From contig OZ020303.1 in NCBI GenBank assembly GCA_963971305.1, positions 63,178,867-63,242,866 on the forward strand: a stretch of DNA of 64,000 nucleotides, written 5' to 3'. How positions within the stretch are numbered: position 1 is the stretch's first letter; the number at the start of each line of letters is the position of its first letter. Position numbers and translations under genes: made by a program. This document shows positions 34,755 through 46,688 of the stretch, one piece after another. Origin of the DNA: Arcuatula senhousia (Eukaryota > Mollusca > Bivalvia > Mytilida > Mytilidae). The notes beneath the pieces were generated by a model. The model saw only the letters and a program-made list of their open reading frames with translations. It was not told the DNA's origin and did not search any database.

Positions 34755-36125
34755 TGATACTTATTTCAGTTTGACTTGGTTTCATTACCTAAATAGGATT
34801 GCTGTTTTCTAGAGTATCAAAATATTGGGATTTATTTTTTCTTCCCATCTGTATTTGCTGATTTGTTCTGTCTATTTAGATAATTGTACTTCTCTTTAGT
34901 CGTTGGATTTCGTCTCCGAAATTCAATCCAACTTTTGCATTAAGTCACACACAGAAAAATTATATACATAAAATTGAAATTTACAATAAATATTGTTGAT
35001 ACAGAGTGTTCATAAGTTTAATTGCTAACTTAAATTCATTACAACTCACAAATATTGATAAAACAGAAAACCACCGCATATTCCTAACTAAGGAAAAACA
35101 ATACAAGACTTAACGCCGCAAAAAAACACAAACAAACAAACAAACAAACAAAAAAGGAAAAGGAAAAAAACACAATAGACAAGGAATAAAATACAAGACA
35201 CAAAGAAATATTTTAAAAAATTAGTTCAAAAACCGACTCTGTAGAACACATAAAAAATAACCAAAACAATCCCTTGCAAAGGATGTTTAGGAACCTTTTA
35301 ATTAAAGTTTACAACGTTAATCATAAGATGCGCTGTATCATTATTGTACGACACAATCTCTTATCAACATTACGTTGTCACCACTGCCTTAGATAATGGT
35401 GAAAATCGATGACAGCTACGATTCTACGATGTGACTTCTGGAGACAATATTTATTGTTATTTATATACATTGCCATGAGACATGTTAGAAATCTTAAGAT
35501 GTTACTTCCGAGATGTTGTAAAATTAAGAGTATTGTAGGATGTAGTCGGAAGCCATGAGTAACGGGGTACAAAAATGGTGAAAGAATGTTTGTTAATTTT
35601 GATGTAGTAAATATCTGAAATGTAGAATTTATTATCCAGGTATAAAAGGTAAGATATGTATCTTTTCATTTAGAAATTGCCTGTAATTATCCATTGTACT
35701 TGTATAAGAAATCACCATTAAAATGATTATGATAAGCATGCACATGATGCAATTCAAAAGATGTCAAAACATCTTTGTTGCAAAGCGACAAAGGTAACAA
35801 AATATAGGATAATTAGGCAACTAATTCGCTTTTATGACCCTTAATAGATTTTTGCAATAAATGAAACAATATATATATATATATCATCGGAATTCTTTTT
35901 GAATATCATGTCACTTTTAATATGATGCTTCGATGCATAATGTACTAAAGAATTGCAAATATCGATCCATTTGTTACATAAAATACAATAAACAAAGACA
36001 CTTTTAAAATGTCGCTTAGCAATGAATTTAAACGTAAACAACCAAGAATGTCAACATAAAACGTATTTCTTCTTGGTTTAAATTAAATTTTTTTTTTTTA
36101 TTTACAAATTAGATTTCAAATGCAC
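34755..36125. other. No gene seen
   Basis: AT-rich intergenic DNA with a (CAAA)n tract near 35125-35155 and (AT)n near 35870-35885; no supportable coding region. Confidence 0.45.
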
Positions 36126-36129
36126 AAAC

Positions 36130-36440
36130 ACATATGTGGATAATAAAGGTAATAACAAAACTACCGAACTTGAATGATCAATCTTATAGTCCAGAGGAAA
36201 TGACAAAAACGAATCAGTCATACCGGAGAATTGGTGGATCGCAATGGTCCTGACTTGGTACGGGCATTTCAAGCAGTTAAACCAGGTTAAACCAGGTTTT
36301 ATGGCGCCAGCCCCCCCCCTTCCATTGCGATCTTAGGATCCGGTAATGACCATTGAACACAACATAGTTGTGAGACACAATAGGGATATTGAGGTGATCA
36401 TCTCAGTACAGCAGACCAGTTAAACACTAATTAAAACAAT
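36130..36440 (+). repeat. Dispersed repeat, 'gcaatggtcctgacttggta' family
   Basis: The order 'aataacaaaactaccgaact', 'accggagaatt', 'gcaatggtcctgacttggta', 'ttaaaccaggtttta' and a C run is repeated at 58618-58850, with partial copies at 26048-26155 and, inverted, near 40590-40640. Confidence 0.6.
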
Positions 36441-36904
36441 AACAGAAAGTACAATGATCTTTATTCACTACATGAAAGCAGTATACTGGTATAAATTCGA
36501 AGTTCGATATTGTGCTTTTGGTAGCGACCATTTGATTTTTATTTGTAAAAGGGGGTGGTGAGGCTCAAAATCTAAAAGAAAGAGAAGAGCGTCTTGTGAA
36601 AATAATCAAGGATACCCACAGTGTTGAAAAAAAGACAGGATTCAAATAGTGAAGTTTCAAAGAAAAAAATCAAGACCGGGTTACACTAAAATAAACTGTC
36701 AAGGCAGAAGCAACATCGAAAAAAGACAGGGCTACAAAATTAAAATAGTTCGCTTATCAACATAAAAATGAAATTATTGGTCCCTTGGAAATCGAAATAT
36801 TATTTACTCAAAATGTAACAGACCAGTAAAACAACAGGTGTCTGGTAAAACTAAGATTACTTCATTTTTCAATGCAATGAAATTAAGTTCAACTTTTCAT
36901 GAGA

Positions 36905-37990
36905 GGCGATCTACTCAAAATATTAAAAAAGCCAAAGACTATATGATTATGAAGAGCATAGAACAATGTAAACCAAAAATACCAAACTGGGGCACGAAAT
37001 TCTGACTTAGATCAACCTTTGTCTGGGGTAGGAAGAACCTTAAGATTTAAACAATTTGGAAATTTAAACGAATAGTTTATAGCTTCGAACCTTTTGGTTT
37101 TGAGTACTTTTCGTTTTCAACATTTTGGGAATTTGACCTTCCAATGTTTTGATTTAAATGCTACTGATGGGAGGTTACTCCTTGAAATATCGATATATAG
37201 CATATCCAAATTAACCGTATATACCCACGTTTTTGTATTTGTAATTTTAAAGTGTTTTTCAATACGAAAGTGTTGATGCCGGATCGGGATAACCTGGGGG
37301 AATCAAAACTCCACCAGCAGCGCTAACCTTCACAAAGTTCCAGACAATTAATTTTGCTACGCCTGACGCGCGGACTCATCAGAGGCGCTCTAACCGAAAT
37401 TTTGAAAAAAAGCCTAACATCATATTATTACGCTCCCGAAGGGAGCGATAATGGTATAATGCCAACAATTTAGTTGTACTATGAGCTTAATTTTCCTTCA
37501 AAGTCCGGTATTTCACGCTTGTTTTCCCGAACTTTCAGCGTCTTTTTAACGTTTATATATTTGAAAATTTCGAACGTCATTAAGCGCACGCGGGACTTGG
37601 AACTGACTGGAGAAAAAATAGTATTTTATTTATCTTCGAATACAAATTGTTTCCATTCATAAACATTTTAAAATTTGTGTAGCATAAAAAAGTATTTAAC
37701 TGTATTGTAACTTCGGGAGCGTCACAGGTTAAACCTGCCACATAACATGGAATCATGTAAACCAAAAAGCTTTGAAGTGTTCTTCAACACAAACGTGTTG
37801 ATGCCGGATCGGGATAACCTCGGGGAATTAAAACTCCAACAGCAGCGTTAACCTTCACGGATATTAGAAAAAAAAATACAATAAAGTTCCAGACAATAGA
37901 TTTGATACGCCTGGCGCGCTTTTCGTCTATTCGAAACTCATCAGAGCCGCTTTACCCAAAACATTGAAAAAGCTAAATACTATATGTTTG
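36905..37990 (-). repeat. Diverged inverted copies of the ~360-bp repeat family
   Basis: 36905-37080, 37262-37420 and 37790-37985 match in reverse the units of 40687-45645 ('tgttgatgccggatcggg', 'cgcctgacgcgc', 'tcatcagaggcgctc'). A 165-bp insert at 37086-37250 recurs inverted at 56225-56385. The intervening 37430-37790 is AT-rich without a gene. Confidence 0.65.
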
Positions 37991-38721
37991 TATTGTTTTC
38001 TTGAGAAAAATACTTTATTTATTTTAGATATGAAAACAACTTTGATGTCTAATACATTATCGACTAAAGGTATGTTGTGAAACATGATTTAAAGACAAAA
38101 TGTATGAAAATAAAACGACACTTAGAAACAATGAACGGCAGTCAAAACTTCAGAATAAAAAAATAGTGTTAAAAGAATCAGTCGCTTAAAACATCTTCTC
38201 ATATGTAGACTTCAAGAGTACATAATGGTAAACATTTTGTTGTTGCAGCAATTTCTCTTAATCCACCATTTGAGCGATGACTGTACCAAGCGGAGGGGTT
38301 GTTGAAAATCCATTTCTCTTTCCTTCAATTTAACCTGAAACGTCCAATTTCGTCCTCAGTGATATGAGAAAAAAATGTCTGGATGTGCCTCTGATTTGAG
38401 TAAAACAGACATTTTTCCCGGTTTGCAATTGTCCAATTTTACAAATTTGCCTGAATTAAGCCTAATTTTGAGTCCGAAATGCAATGAACGAAGATGGATT
38501 TGGGTGTTTTGGAAAGGAAAAAAAATCATCCATGAAACGAATGATAAAGGAAAACGTATGAGATAAATGATTGAAAAAAGAAAATGAAGAAAAGTGGGAT
38601 GGTAAAAGTAGTGTTTCCCTTGTGTTTTTTTTCGTAGGGTACATTATTCAAACAAAATATTGATAAAAGGGAGCAAGTCCCTTGGCCTCATTTGAACATT
38701 TGAAATTATGGGGACAAGAAA

Positions 38722-39637
38722 ATGCTGCTTGCACTCCTTGTCCTTTATTTTTTTTTATCAATTGTGTTTCTTTCAGCAGCTTTCCGAAGCAACACCACTA
38801 CAACTCCATTAAAAGCAGAGACTACAACACCCAAAACTGCGAAATCATCAAATGCTGGTTTGGTGGCCGGTGCTTCCGTTGTCGGAGCAATATTTGTTTT
38901 GGTCGTTTCCATAGTGATATATATGTGCTGCTGCAGATGTAAAAGAGACTTTCCTAGAAAAAATAGTACATATCAAATGTATTCAGAGGTAGATGCCTCA
39001 CAGTATGTAGTAAGTATAACAACTGAAAGTTATGAAGGTAGAAACAGTAAAATTTTCACAAATTAGTACCATTTATAAATCTTGATTAGCCGTCAAATAC
39101 ATGTTTAAGATAGATTTACAGAAGTTCTCAAAAGTAATGAAATAAGATAAAGAACTAAGATATAAAAAAGCAATTTTTATACTTTTAAAACTGTGCCACA
39201 TTATATTGATAAAGTTTGTGTGAGACAAGTCTGACGACCAGACGTAATTACCTTTTTGGATCATCTGCTCTGTTTTCCAAGCAGCGTTTTTGAACAAGTG
39301 GTTAAAAGTCTAATAAACTGAACGTATAAGAGTCAATTTTGTAGAATAAACTGGTATTATAATTTCCTGAATAAATTATTGCTAGAAGCATTTGAAGCAA
39401 AATAATTCAGAAATAAGAATTACATACTAGTATATGTGTGTTTTGAAGGTTCCAGGAAACCTTCGAACAATCAACTCGCCAATTTATGGTAAAGAAGACA
39501 ATGACAGACAAGTAGCGAGATCACGTGAGATTAACATCGAGGAAAATGGAGACATCTACGAAGAATATGGAGATAGCAAAGAAAATCCAACGGAGGACAC
39601 TGATCAAAATAAAGATAGACAGCTATATACTCTTTAA
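38722..39637 (+). CDS. Small single-pass membrane protein, two exons (158 aa)
   Basis: Exon 1, 38722-39009, ends at a strong donor GTA|GTAAGT in phase 0; exon 2, 39449-39637, starts after TTTTGAAG and ends with TAA. Predicted product: hydrophobic N-terminus (MLLALLVLYFFLSIVFLSA) resembling a signal peptide, about 30 Thr/Ser-rich extracellular residues, one membrane helix (GLVAGASVVGAIFVLVVSIVIYM), a Cys cluster (CCCRC), then a cytoplasmic tail with tyrosines in acidic context (GDIYEEYGDS), which could be phosphorylated. AATAAA lies 70 bp after the stop. Alternatively, 'tttttatcaattgtgtttctttcag' at 38752-38776 is an excellent 3' splice site, in which case these are the last exons of a receptor whose ectodomain lies upstream. 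I do not recognise a family. Confidence 0.6.
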
Positions 39638-39704
39638 AGACAAGTTTGTTATTGTTATTTTTATTACTTATATCATTCACATGACTATTTTGATATCTAT
39701 ATTC

Positions 39705-39710
39705 AATAAA
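39705..39710 (+). terminator. Polyadenylation signal of the small membrane protein gene
   Basis: AATAAA 68 bp after the stop codon at 39635-39637, in 'ttcaataaatcataaac'. Confidence 0.55.
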
Positions 39711-40686
39711 TCATAAACAATGCTTCTTATATGTATTAATTGATATTGCTAAGAAAAGTTCTGTATTAGTTTATGCATAGTTTGTATCATATACCCAGAA
39801 TTCATTTCGTATAGTGCGACATAAAAATCGGATTTCATTAGCCAAAGAATCCTTCAAGAACCAAGCAAGTTTTTTTTTTATCGGAATGCCTTTTTCATCG
39901 TCATCTTGTGTTTGAACTCTTTCGAGAATGCATTTATTGAAGAACTCTAAAAGGACAAATGATGAAAGAAGAAATGGTCTTTTCGTCTCATTTTTGGTTA
40001 TATTGATTTGCTCACTGTCAATTATGCTTCTTTTTGCGAGAAGGTCGGGTTCCTCTAATACAATTTGTTCTTAAAAAAATGATTGAATGATTCAGCTTTG
40101 AAACATCATTCTAAAATGTACAAATCAAATTTGACTCTTGTGGTCATCGCAGTACAAAAATAAACAAAGAATGAGGCTAGTGGTATTTCAATTTTCAAGA
40201 TATTAATTGTCTTAAACTAAAAAGTAACATTCCTACCCGTCCTCAATGGCGTTTCTTTTATTATGATGTGTATTCTTCAAAGCTCATTCGATATGCAAAG
40301 GTATTTATGTGTCTCATTTGCTTGCTTTTTGGTAAAGACTATAAAATTTTCTCTTATGTGGACAACTAAAGCATTTTTCTTTCGATCTTTTAAATGAACA
40401 TTAAATTTGCTCTGCGGATATGGTTAGGTTTTTTGGTTTCAGTTGTACTAGACCATACGATTGCAAAGGAAGACTGGGTTTAAGCACGATCATAAACCAA
40501 GATTTCGTTTGAAATGCCCGTACCATGTCACTATATTGGTGTTTTGGTATGTGCTTTATTTTGTTAATGGATGTTCAAGTAAAGGTAACAACAAAAATTG
40601 CCTGTACAAAGCCAGGACCATTGCGGTCTATTACTGTTCCAGTGTGTCTTCCATGTTTTGTCTTTTCTCTTGGACATTTCGATTGA
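39711..40686. other. No gene seen
   Basis: AT-rich intergenic DNA; 40590-40640 carries an inverted fragment of the 36130-36440 repeat ('gtacaaagccaggaccattgc'). Confidence 0.45.
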
Positions 40687-43600
40687 TCCTCTAAGCTTTT
40701 TCAATATTTTTGGTAGAGCGCCTCTGGTGAGTCTTGGATACTAGTAGACGAAACGCGCGTCAGGCGTAGCAAAATTTATTGTCTGGAACTTTGTTGTCAT
40801 TTGTATTTCGAACACACGTGAAGGTTAGCACTGCTGATGGAGTTTTAATTCCCCGAGGTTAGCCCGCTCCGGCATCAACACTCTTGTGTTGGAGAATACA
40901 TCAAAGCTTTAAATTATCCGTTTAAATTTCAAAATTGTCTAAACCCTAAGGTTCTTCCTATCCCAGACATAGGTTGATCATCTTAGTATTAATTTGGTTC
41001 CTCAATTTGGTATTTTACGTTTTACTGTTATATGCTCTTCATAATGATATAGTGTTTGGCTTTTTCAATATTTTTGGTAGAGCGCCTCTGATGAGTCTTG
41101 AATAGACGTAACACGCGTCAGGCGTAGCAAAATTTATTGTCTGGCACTTTGTTGTCATTTGTATTTTGAACACACGTGAAGGTTAGCACTGCTGGGGGAT
41201 TTTTAATTCCCCGAGGTTAGCCCGCTCCGGCATCAACACTTTTGTGTTGGAGAATACATCAAAGCTTTAAATTATCCGTTTAAATTTCAAAATTGTCTAA
41301 ACCCTAAGGGTCTTCCTATCCCAGACATAGGTTGATCATCTTAGTATTAATTTGGTTCCCCAATTTGGTATTTTTGGTTTTACTGTTATATGCTCTTCAT
41401 AATGATATAGTGAATGGCTTTTTCAATATTTTTGGTAGAGTGCCTCTAACGAGTCTTGAATAGACGAAACGCGCGTCAGGCGTAGCAAAAGTTATTGTCT
41501 GGAACTTTGTTGTCATTTGTATTTCGAACACACGTGAAGGTTAGCACTGCTGGTGGAGTTTTAATTCCCCGAGGTTAGCCCGCTCCGGCATCAACACTTT
41601 TATGTTGGAGAATACATCAAAGCTTTAATGGCCCTGTTACACTATAACGTTTTAGTCAACGTGTGCCAACGTTTAAGAATATATTTTCAACACGCTGGTG
41701 TGCGTTGCGTAAGTTTTATATGCGTTATGAACACGCTACAAACACGTTAGCGAACGTCAGCGTGCGTTGGTTAACGTCGAGTGTGGCGCAATTTTTTGAA
41801 CATGCTTAAAATTTCCGACGTTCGCCAACGTGTTAAAAATAAATTATTCGAACGCTAGGCATAAGTTAGAAGGACGTTATACACACGCTTATGTACGCTA
41901 TGTGGTCGTTGTGCGCACGTTGAAATGCGTTTGACGAACGCTAAGCTAAATGGAAACGAACGTGATTGGCGATAATGCAGCGCACGTCTAGCGTCAGTCT
42001 AACGACCAAGAAACCTATTCAACGCGCTTGAAACGGGTACAGGGCGCACAGAGCGTCATTGTAACGAACGAGTAGCGTATCAACCCCAGAATTTTATACG
42101 TGAGATTGAATTACAAGGGGGAGAGTCAATATCAAAAGCTTCAAATACTAATTCAAACCTGAAAAAAAAAATCATTTTACAAAAAACAATGAACAAAGCC
42201 CCAAAAAATCTTGAATATAACAAGGATAACTTAGATGGTCTGGAATTGAAAGTAATTCTTGCAAATTGTAATACACCTGTCGTGTTTTCGGTGGACATTT
42301 TTTGGTAGAAAAATACTAAAATACAACGAGTAACGACAGTCTAACTTCAATACTCATTTGAACTTTTAATATTCAATAAGCACACGCGTTTTTCTCTATT
42401 AAGGATATCCGTCATGTTGTCTGCGATCATTTAGGATTGATTTAGTCAAGTGCTATAAAAAAGATGCTAGGCATGCTAGGCAAACTCTACAGACCGGTAT
42501 TTCTTACATGTATATACTCATTTGAGATTTTGAGAGTTTGTTAACAAGTGCATGCATTCCTCTCTGTAAATTTTTGACATATCAAAATATAAAATCTACA
42601 CTATATTTTATTGTTTTCGACTGAGTACAAAAATCATCACTATTGGTTAAAAAACGGCTTTAGAATAATTATACATTCATATTACCAGAACGCTGAAAAC
42701 CAATATTTTTATAACGATACTAAATTTACATGGTGTATCTATAATTATTAATTAATCCAGCAATACATTTAAGCCAGATAATAGATCTATTTGGGCTATT
42801 GTGAAATAATACTAAAGAAAAGAACACAAATCCTAGGTCTCCCCACCGAGAGAAAAAAATCATAAGTTAAACTAACGCAATGAATGCGTACTGCAGTCGT
42901 TACAAATGCGGTAGGCAAACATCAAGTACGCCGGACAAACGCTATAGATAAGTTTTAAATAAGTTTGTCGTGCGTTGCAGGTAGTTAGTCTGACGCTTTG
43001 TGGTCGTTCACCAAGATATTTTTTGAAATTTTTTACAGCGACTGACAACGTGTTTTAACGTTTTAGAACATTTATTCGAACGTTCGGCACACGCTGACTT
43101 AAACATTATAGTGTGACAGGGCCATAAATTATCCGTTTCTTCATATTCATACAGTGTTTGGCATTTTCAATACTTTTGGTAGAGCGCCTCTGATGAGTCT
43201 TGAATAGACGAAACGCGCGTCAGGCGTAGCAAAATTTATTGTCTGGAACTTTGTTGTCATTTGTATTTCAAACACACGTGAAGGTTAGCACTGCTGGTGG
43301 AGTTTAAATTCCCCGAGGTTAGCCCGCTCCGGCACAAACACTTTTGAGTTGGAGAATACATCAAAGCTTTAAATTATCCGTCTAAATTTCAAACTTGTTT
43401 AAACCCTAAGGTTCGTCCTACCCCAGACATAGGTTGAATATCTTAGTAATAATTTGGTTCCCCATTTTGGTATTTTGGGTTATACTGTTCTATGCTCTTC
43501 ATATTCATACAGTGTTTGGCATTTTCAATATTTTTGGTAGAGCGCCTCTGATAAGTCTTGAATAGACGAAACGCGCGTCAGGCGTAGCAAAATTTATTGT

Positions 43601-45645
43601 CTGGAACTTTGTTGTCATTTGTATTTCAAACACACGTGAAGGTTAGCACTGCTGGTGGAGTTTAAATTCCCCGAGGTTAGCCCGTTCAGCACCAACACTT
43701 TTGAGTTGGAGAATACATCAAAGCTTTAAATTATCCGTCTAAATTTCAAACTTGTTTAAACCCTAAGGTTCTTCCTACCCCAGACATAGGTTGAATATCT
43801 TAGTAATAATTTGGTTCCCCATTTTGGTATTTTGGGTTATACTGTTCTATGCTCTTCATATTCATACAGTGTTTGGCATTTTCAATATTTTTGGTAGAGC
43901 GCCTCTGATGAGTCTTGAATAGACGAAACGCGCGTCAGGCGTAGCAAAATTTATTGTCTGGAACTTTGTTGTCATTTGTATTTCAAACACACGTGAAGGT
44001 TAGCACTGCTGGTGGAGTTTAAATTCCCCGAGGTTAGCCCGCTCCGGCACCAACACTTTTGAGTTGGAGAATACATCAAAGCTTTAAATTATCCGTCTAA
44101 ATTTCAAACTTGTTTAAACCCTGAGGTTCTTCCTACCCCAGACATAGGTTGAATATCTTAGTAATAATTTGGTTCCCCATTTTGGTATTTTGGGTTATAC
44201 AGTTCTATGCTCTTCATATTCATACAGTGTTTGGCATTTTCAATATTTTTGGTATAGCGCCTCTGATGAGTCTTGAATAGACGAAACGCGCGTCAGGCGT
44301 AGCAAAATTTATTGACTGGAACTTTGTTGTCATTTGTATTTCAAAATTGTCTAAACCCTAAGGGTCTTCCTATCCCAGACATAGGTTAATCATCTTAGTA
44401 TTAATTTGGTTCCCCAATTTGGTATTTTTGGTTTTACTGTTATATGCTCTTCATAATGATATAGTGTTTGGCTTTTTCAATATTTTTGGTAGAGCGCCTC
44501 TGATGAGTCTTGAATAGACGAAACACGCGTCAGGCGAAGCAAAATTTATTGTCTGGAACTTTGTTGTCATTTGTATTTCAAACACACGTGAAGGTTAGCA
44601 CTGCTGGTGGAGTTTTAATTCCCCGCTCCGGCATCAACACTTTTGTGTTGGAGAATACATCAAAGCTTTAAATTATCCGTTTAAATTTCAAAATTGTCTA
44701 AACCCTAAAGGTCTTCCTATCCCAGACATAGGTTGATCATCTAAGTATCAATTTGGTTCCCCAATTTGGTATTTTTGGTTTTACTGTTATATGCTCTTCA
44801 TAATGATATAGTAAATGGCTTTTTCAATATTTTTGGTAGAGCGCCTCTGATGAGTCTTGAATAGACGAAACGCGCGTCAGGCGTAGCAAAATTTATTGTC
44901 TGGAACTTTGTTGTCATTTGTATTTCGAACACACGTGAAGGTTAGCACTACTGGTGGAGTTTTAAATCCCCGAGGTTAGCCCGCTCCGGCATCAACACTT
45001 CGTGTTGGAGAATACATCAAAGCTTTAAATTATCCTTTAAAATTTCAAAATTGTCTAAACCCTAAGGGTCTTCCTCTCCCAGACATAGGTTGATCATCTT
45101 AGTATTAATTTGGTTCCCCAATTTGGTATATTTTGGTGTTACTGTTATATGCTCTTCATAATGATATAGTGTTTGGCTTTTTCAATATTTTTGGTAGAGC
45201 GCCTCTGATGAGTCTTGAATAGACGAAACGCACGTCAGGCGTAGCAAAATTTATTGTCTGGAACTTTGTTGTCATTTGTATTTCGAACACACGTGAAGGC
45301 TAGCACTGCTGGTGGAGTTTTAATTCCCATAGGTTAGCCCGCTCCGGCATCAACACTTTTGTGTTGGAGAATACATCAAAGCTTTAAATTATCCGTTTAA
45401 ATTTCAAAATTGTCTAAACCCTAAGGTTCTTCCTATCCCAGACATAGGTTGATCATCTTAGTATTAATTTGGTTCCTCAATTTGGTATTTTTGGTTTTAC
45501 TGTTATATGCTCTTCATAATGATATAGTGTTTGGCTTTTTCAATATTTTTGGTAGAGCGCCTCTGATGAGTCTTGAATAGACGAAACGCGCGTCAGGCGT
45601 AGCAAAATTTATTGTCTGGAACTTTGTTGTCATTTGTATTTCGGT
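40687..45645 (+). repeat. ~360-bp tandem array, eleven units, interrupted once
   Basis: The anchor 'ggtagagcgcctctgatgag' or a variant recurs near 40711, 41076, 41434, 43179, 43537, 43896, 44254, 44489, 44836, 45196 and 45553. Units also share 'gacgaaacgcgcgtcaggcg', 'cacgtgaaggttagcactgc', 'ccccgaggttagcccgctcc' and 'ttgtgttggagaatacatc'. One unit near 44330 has lost about 125 bp. Two subfamilies alternate in blocks: 'gtttggcattttc' with 'cttgtttaaaccc' (43160-44230) and 'ggctttttcaatattt' with 'attgtctaaaccc' (the rest). Non-coding. Single copies occur elsewhere in the window. Confidence 0.95.
41629..43124. mobile_element. PIF/Harbinger-like element inserted in the 360-bp array
   Basis: The ends TGGCCCTGTTACACTATAAC and the inverted right end (TGGCCCTGTCACACTATAAT) form TIRs. 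TAA duplications flank them (41626-41628 and 43125-43127), and removing the element plus one TAA restores the array sequence 'agctttaaattatcc'. TAA/TTA duplication is characteristic of PIF/Harbinger. The outer ~400 bp on the left and ~240 bp on the right are crowded with AACG/CGTT motifs. The 1.5-kb element has no recognisable transposase, so it is non-autonomous or decayed. Confidence 0.8.
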
Positions 45646-45649
45646 AATT

Positions 45650-46688
45650 TTTGTATTGTTACCTTTACTTGAACATACTTATAAAAAAGCATAGTATAAT
45701 ATGAAAGGTACCAGATAGGGTAATAGATTCTAAACAAAGACTACTCTATTCGTTTGAGTAGAATATTTCAAGGATTATCGTAAGTCAACGATGAAATGTC
45801 AAAGGTTAATAATATGCGGCTATGGAGGCAAAATTACATCATATTTTTTATGTATATTCAACACGTATGTGTTGATATAAGAGCGGGGTAAAATCATGGA
45901 GAAACGCGGCATGAGCTTGGCAGCCTAAATTTGAGGTTAATACCGCAAACTTCAAGTATAAACGTACTAAATATAGGAATGATTTCAGTAATTATTTGCC
46001 CATAGACATTAGTTCTTGACCACATTTGGATATCAAATTCTAAAAAATCTATCTTTCAAAATAAAAATCTTTCATATCTTTTTAAGTAAATAAGAAATAC
46101 AGGTGCTTTCTTTCCCCCAGACAAACCATCATGTAAAGCGGCATTTTTGGCACTCTCACGTGACTTTGTTTACAAGCTTTATATTTTCGCACTAAATTCA
46201 GTACCTAGCCCTTTCATCTTTAAGTAATTTTTCAAATTCAAATCCTATTCAAAATTTTATTTTATTTTTTTAAACAATAACTATATATAAAATTTGCTGA
46301 AAACATTTTTTTTCTAACATTTCAAGCAATACCAGAGCTCCAGAATGTCAATTCGTACCAGATTATTCTCCCCAAAAGGGCGGGATTATGTGACGTTAGG
46401 GTAAAAACTGAAATAATACCTATGAATATCCTTTAAGAGGGACGAAAAAGGACAAATGTTTCCCAACTCAAGACAAAACAAATATTAAGAAAAGAATTCT
46501 ATTTAATGAAAAGTACAGTTCAGTTAACAGTTCACAATAATTTTATAGAAAAAACCCAAATTTATAAATGTAATGACTAATAAAACCTGCTCTTTGAATT
46601 AATATTAAAATTTGAATAATTAAAAAAATATAATTGCATGATCATTACATGATACATTAGAAAATACATGTTTTTTTCTACTGTCATT
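45650..46688. other. Downstream region of the minus-strand peptide gene
   Basis: AT-rich, with no supportable open frame. The 3' UTR of the gene at 46689-47813 must lie here, but no perfect minus-strand AATAAA close to the stop was found. Confidence 0.4.

Noticed and set aside
42080..42298. 72-codon minus-strand frame inside the Harbinger-like element
   Set aside because: Too short and without DDE or Myb-like motifs to be called a transposase.
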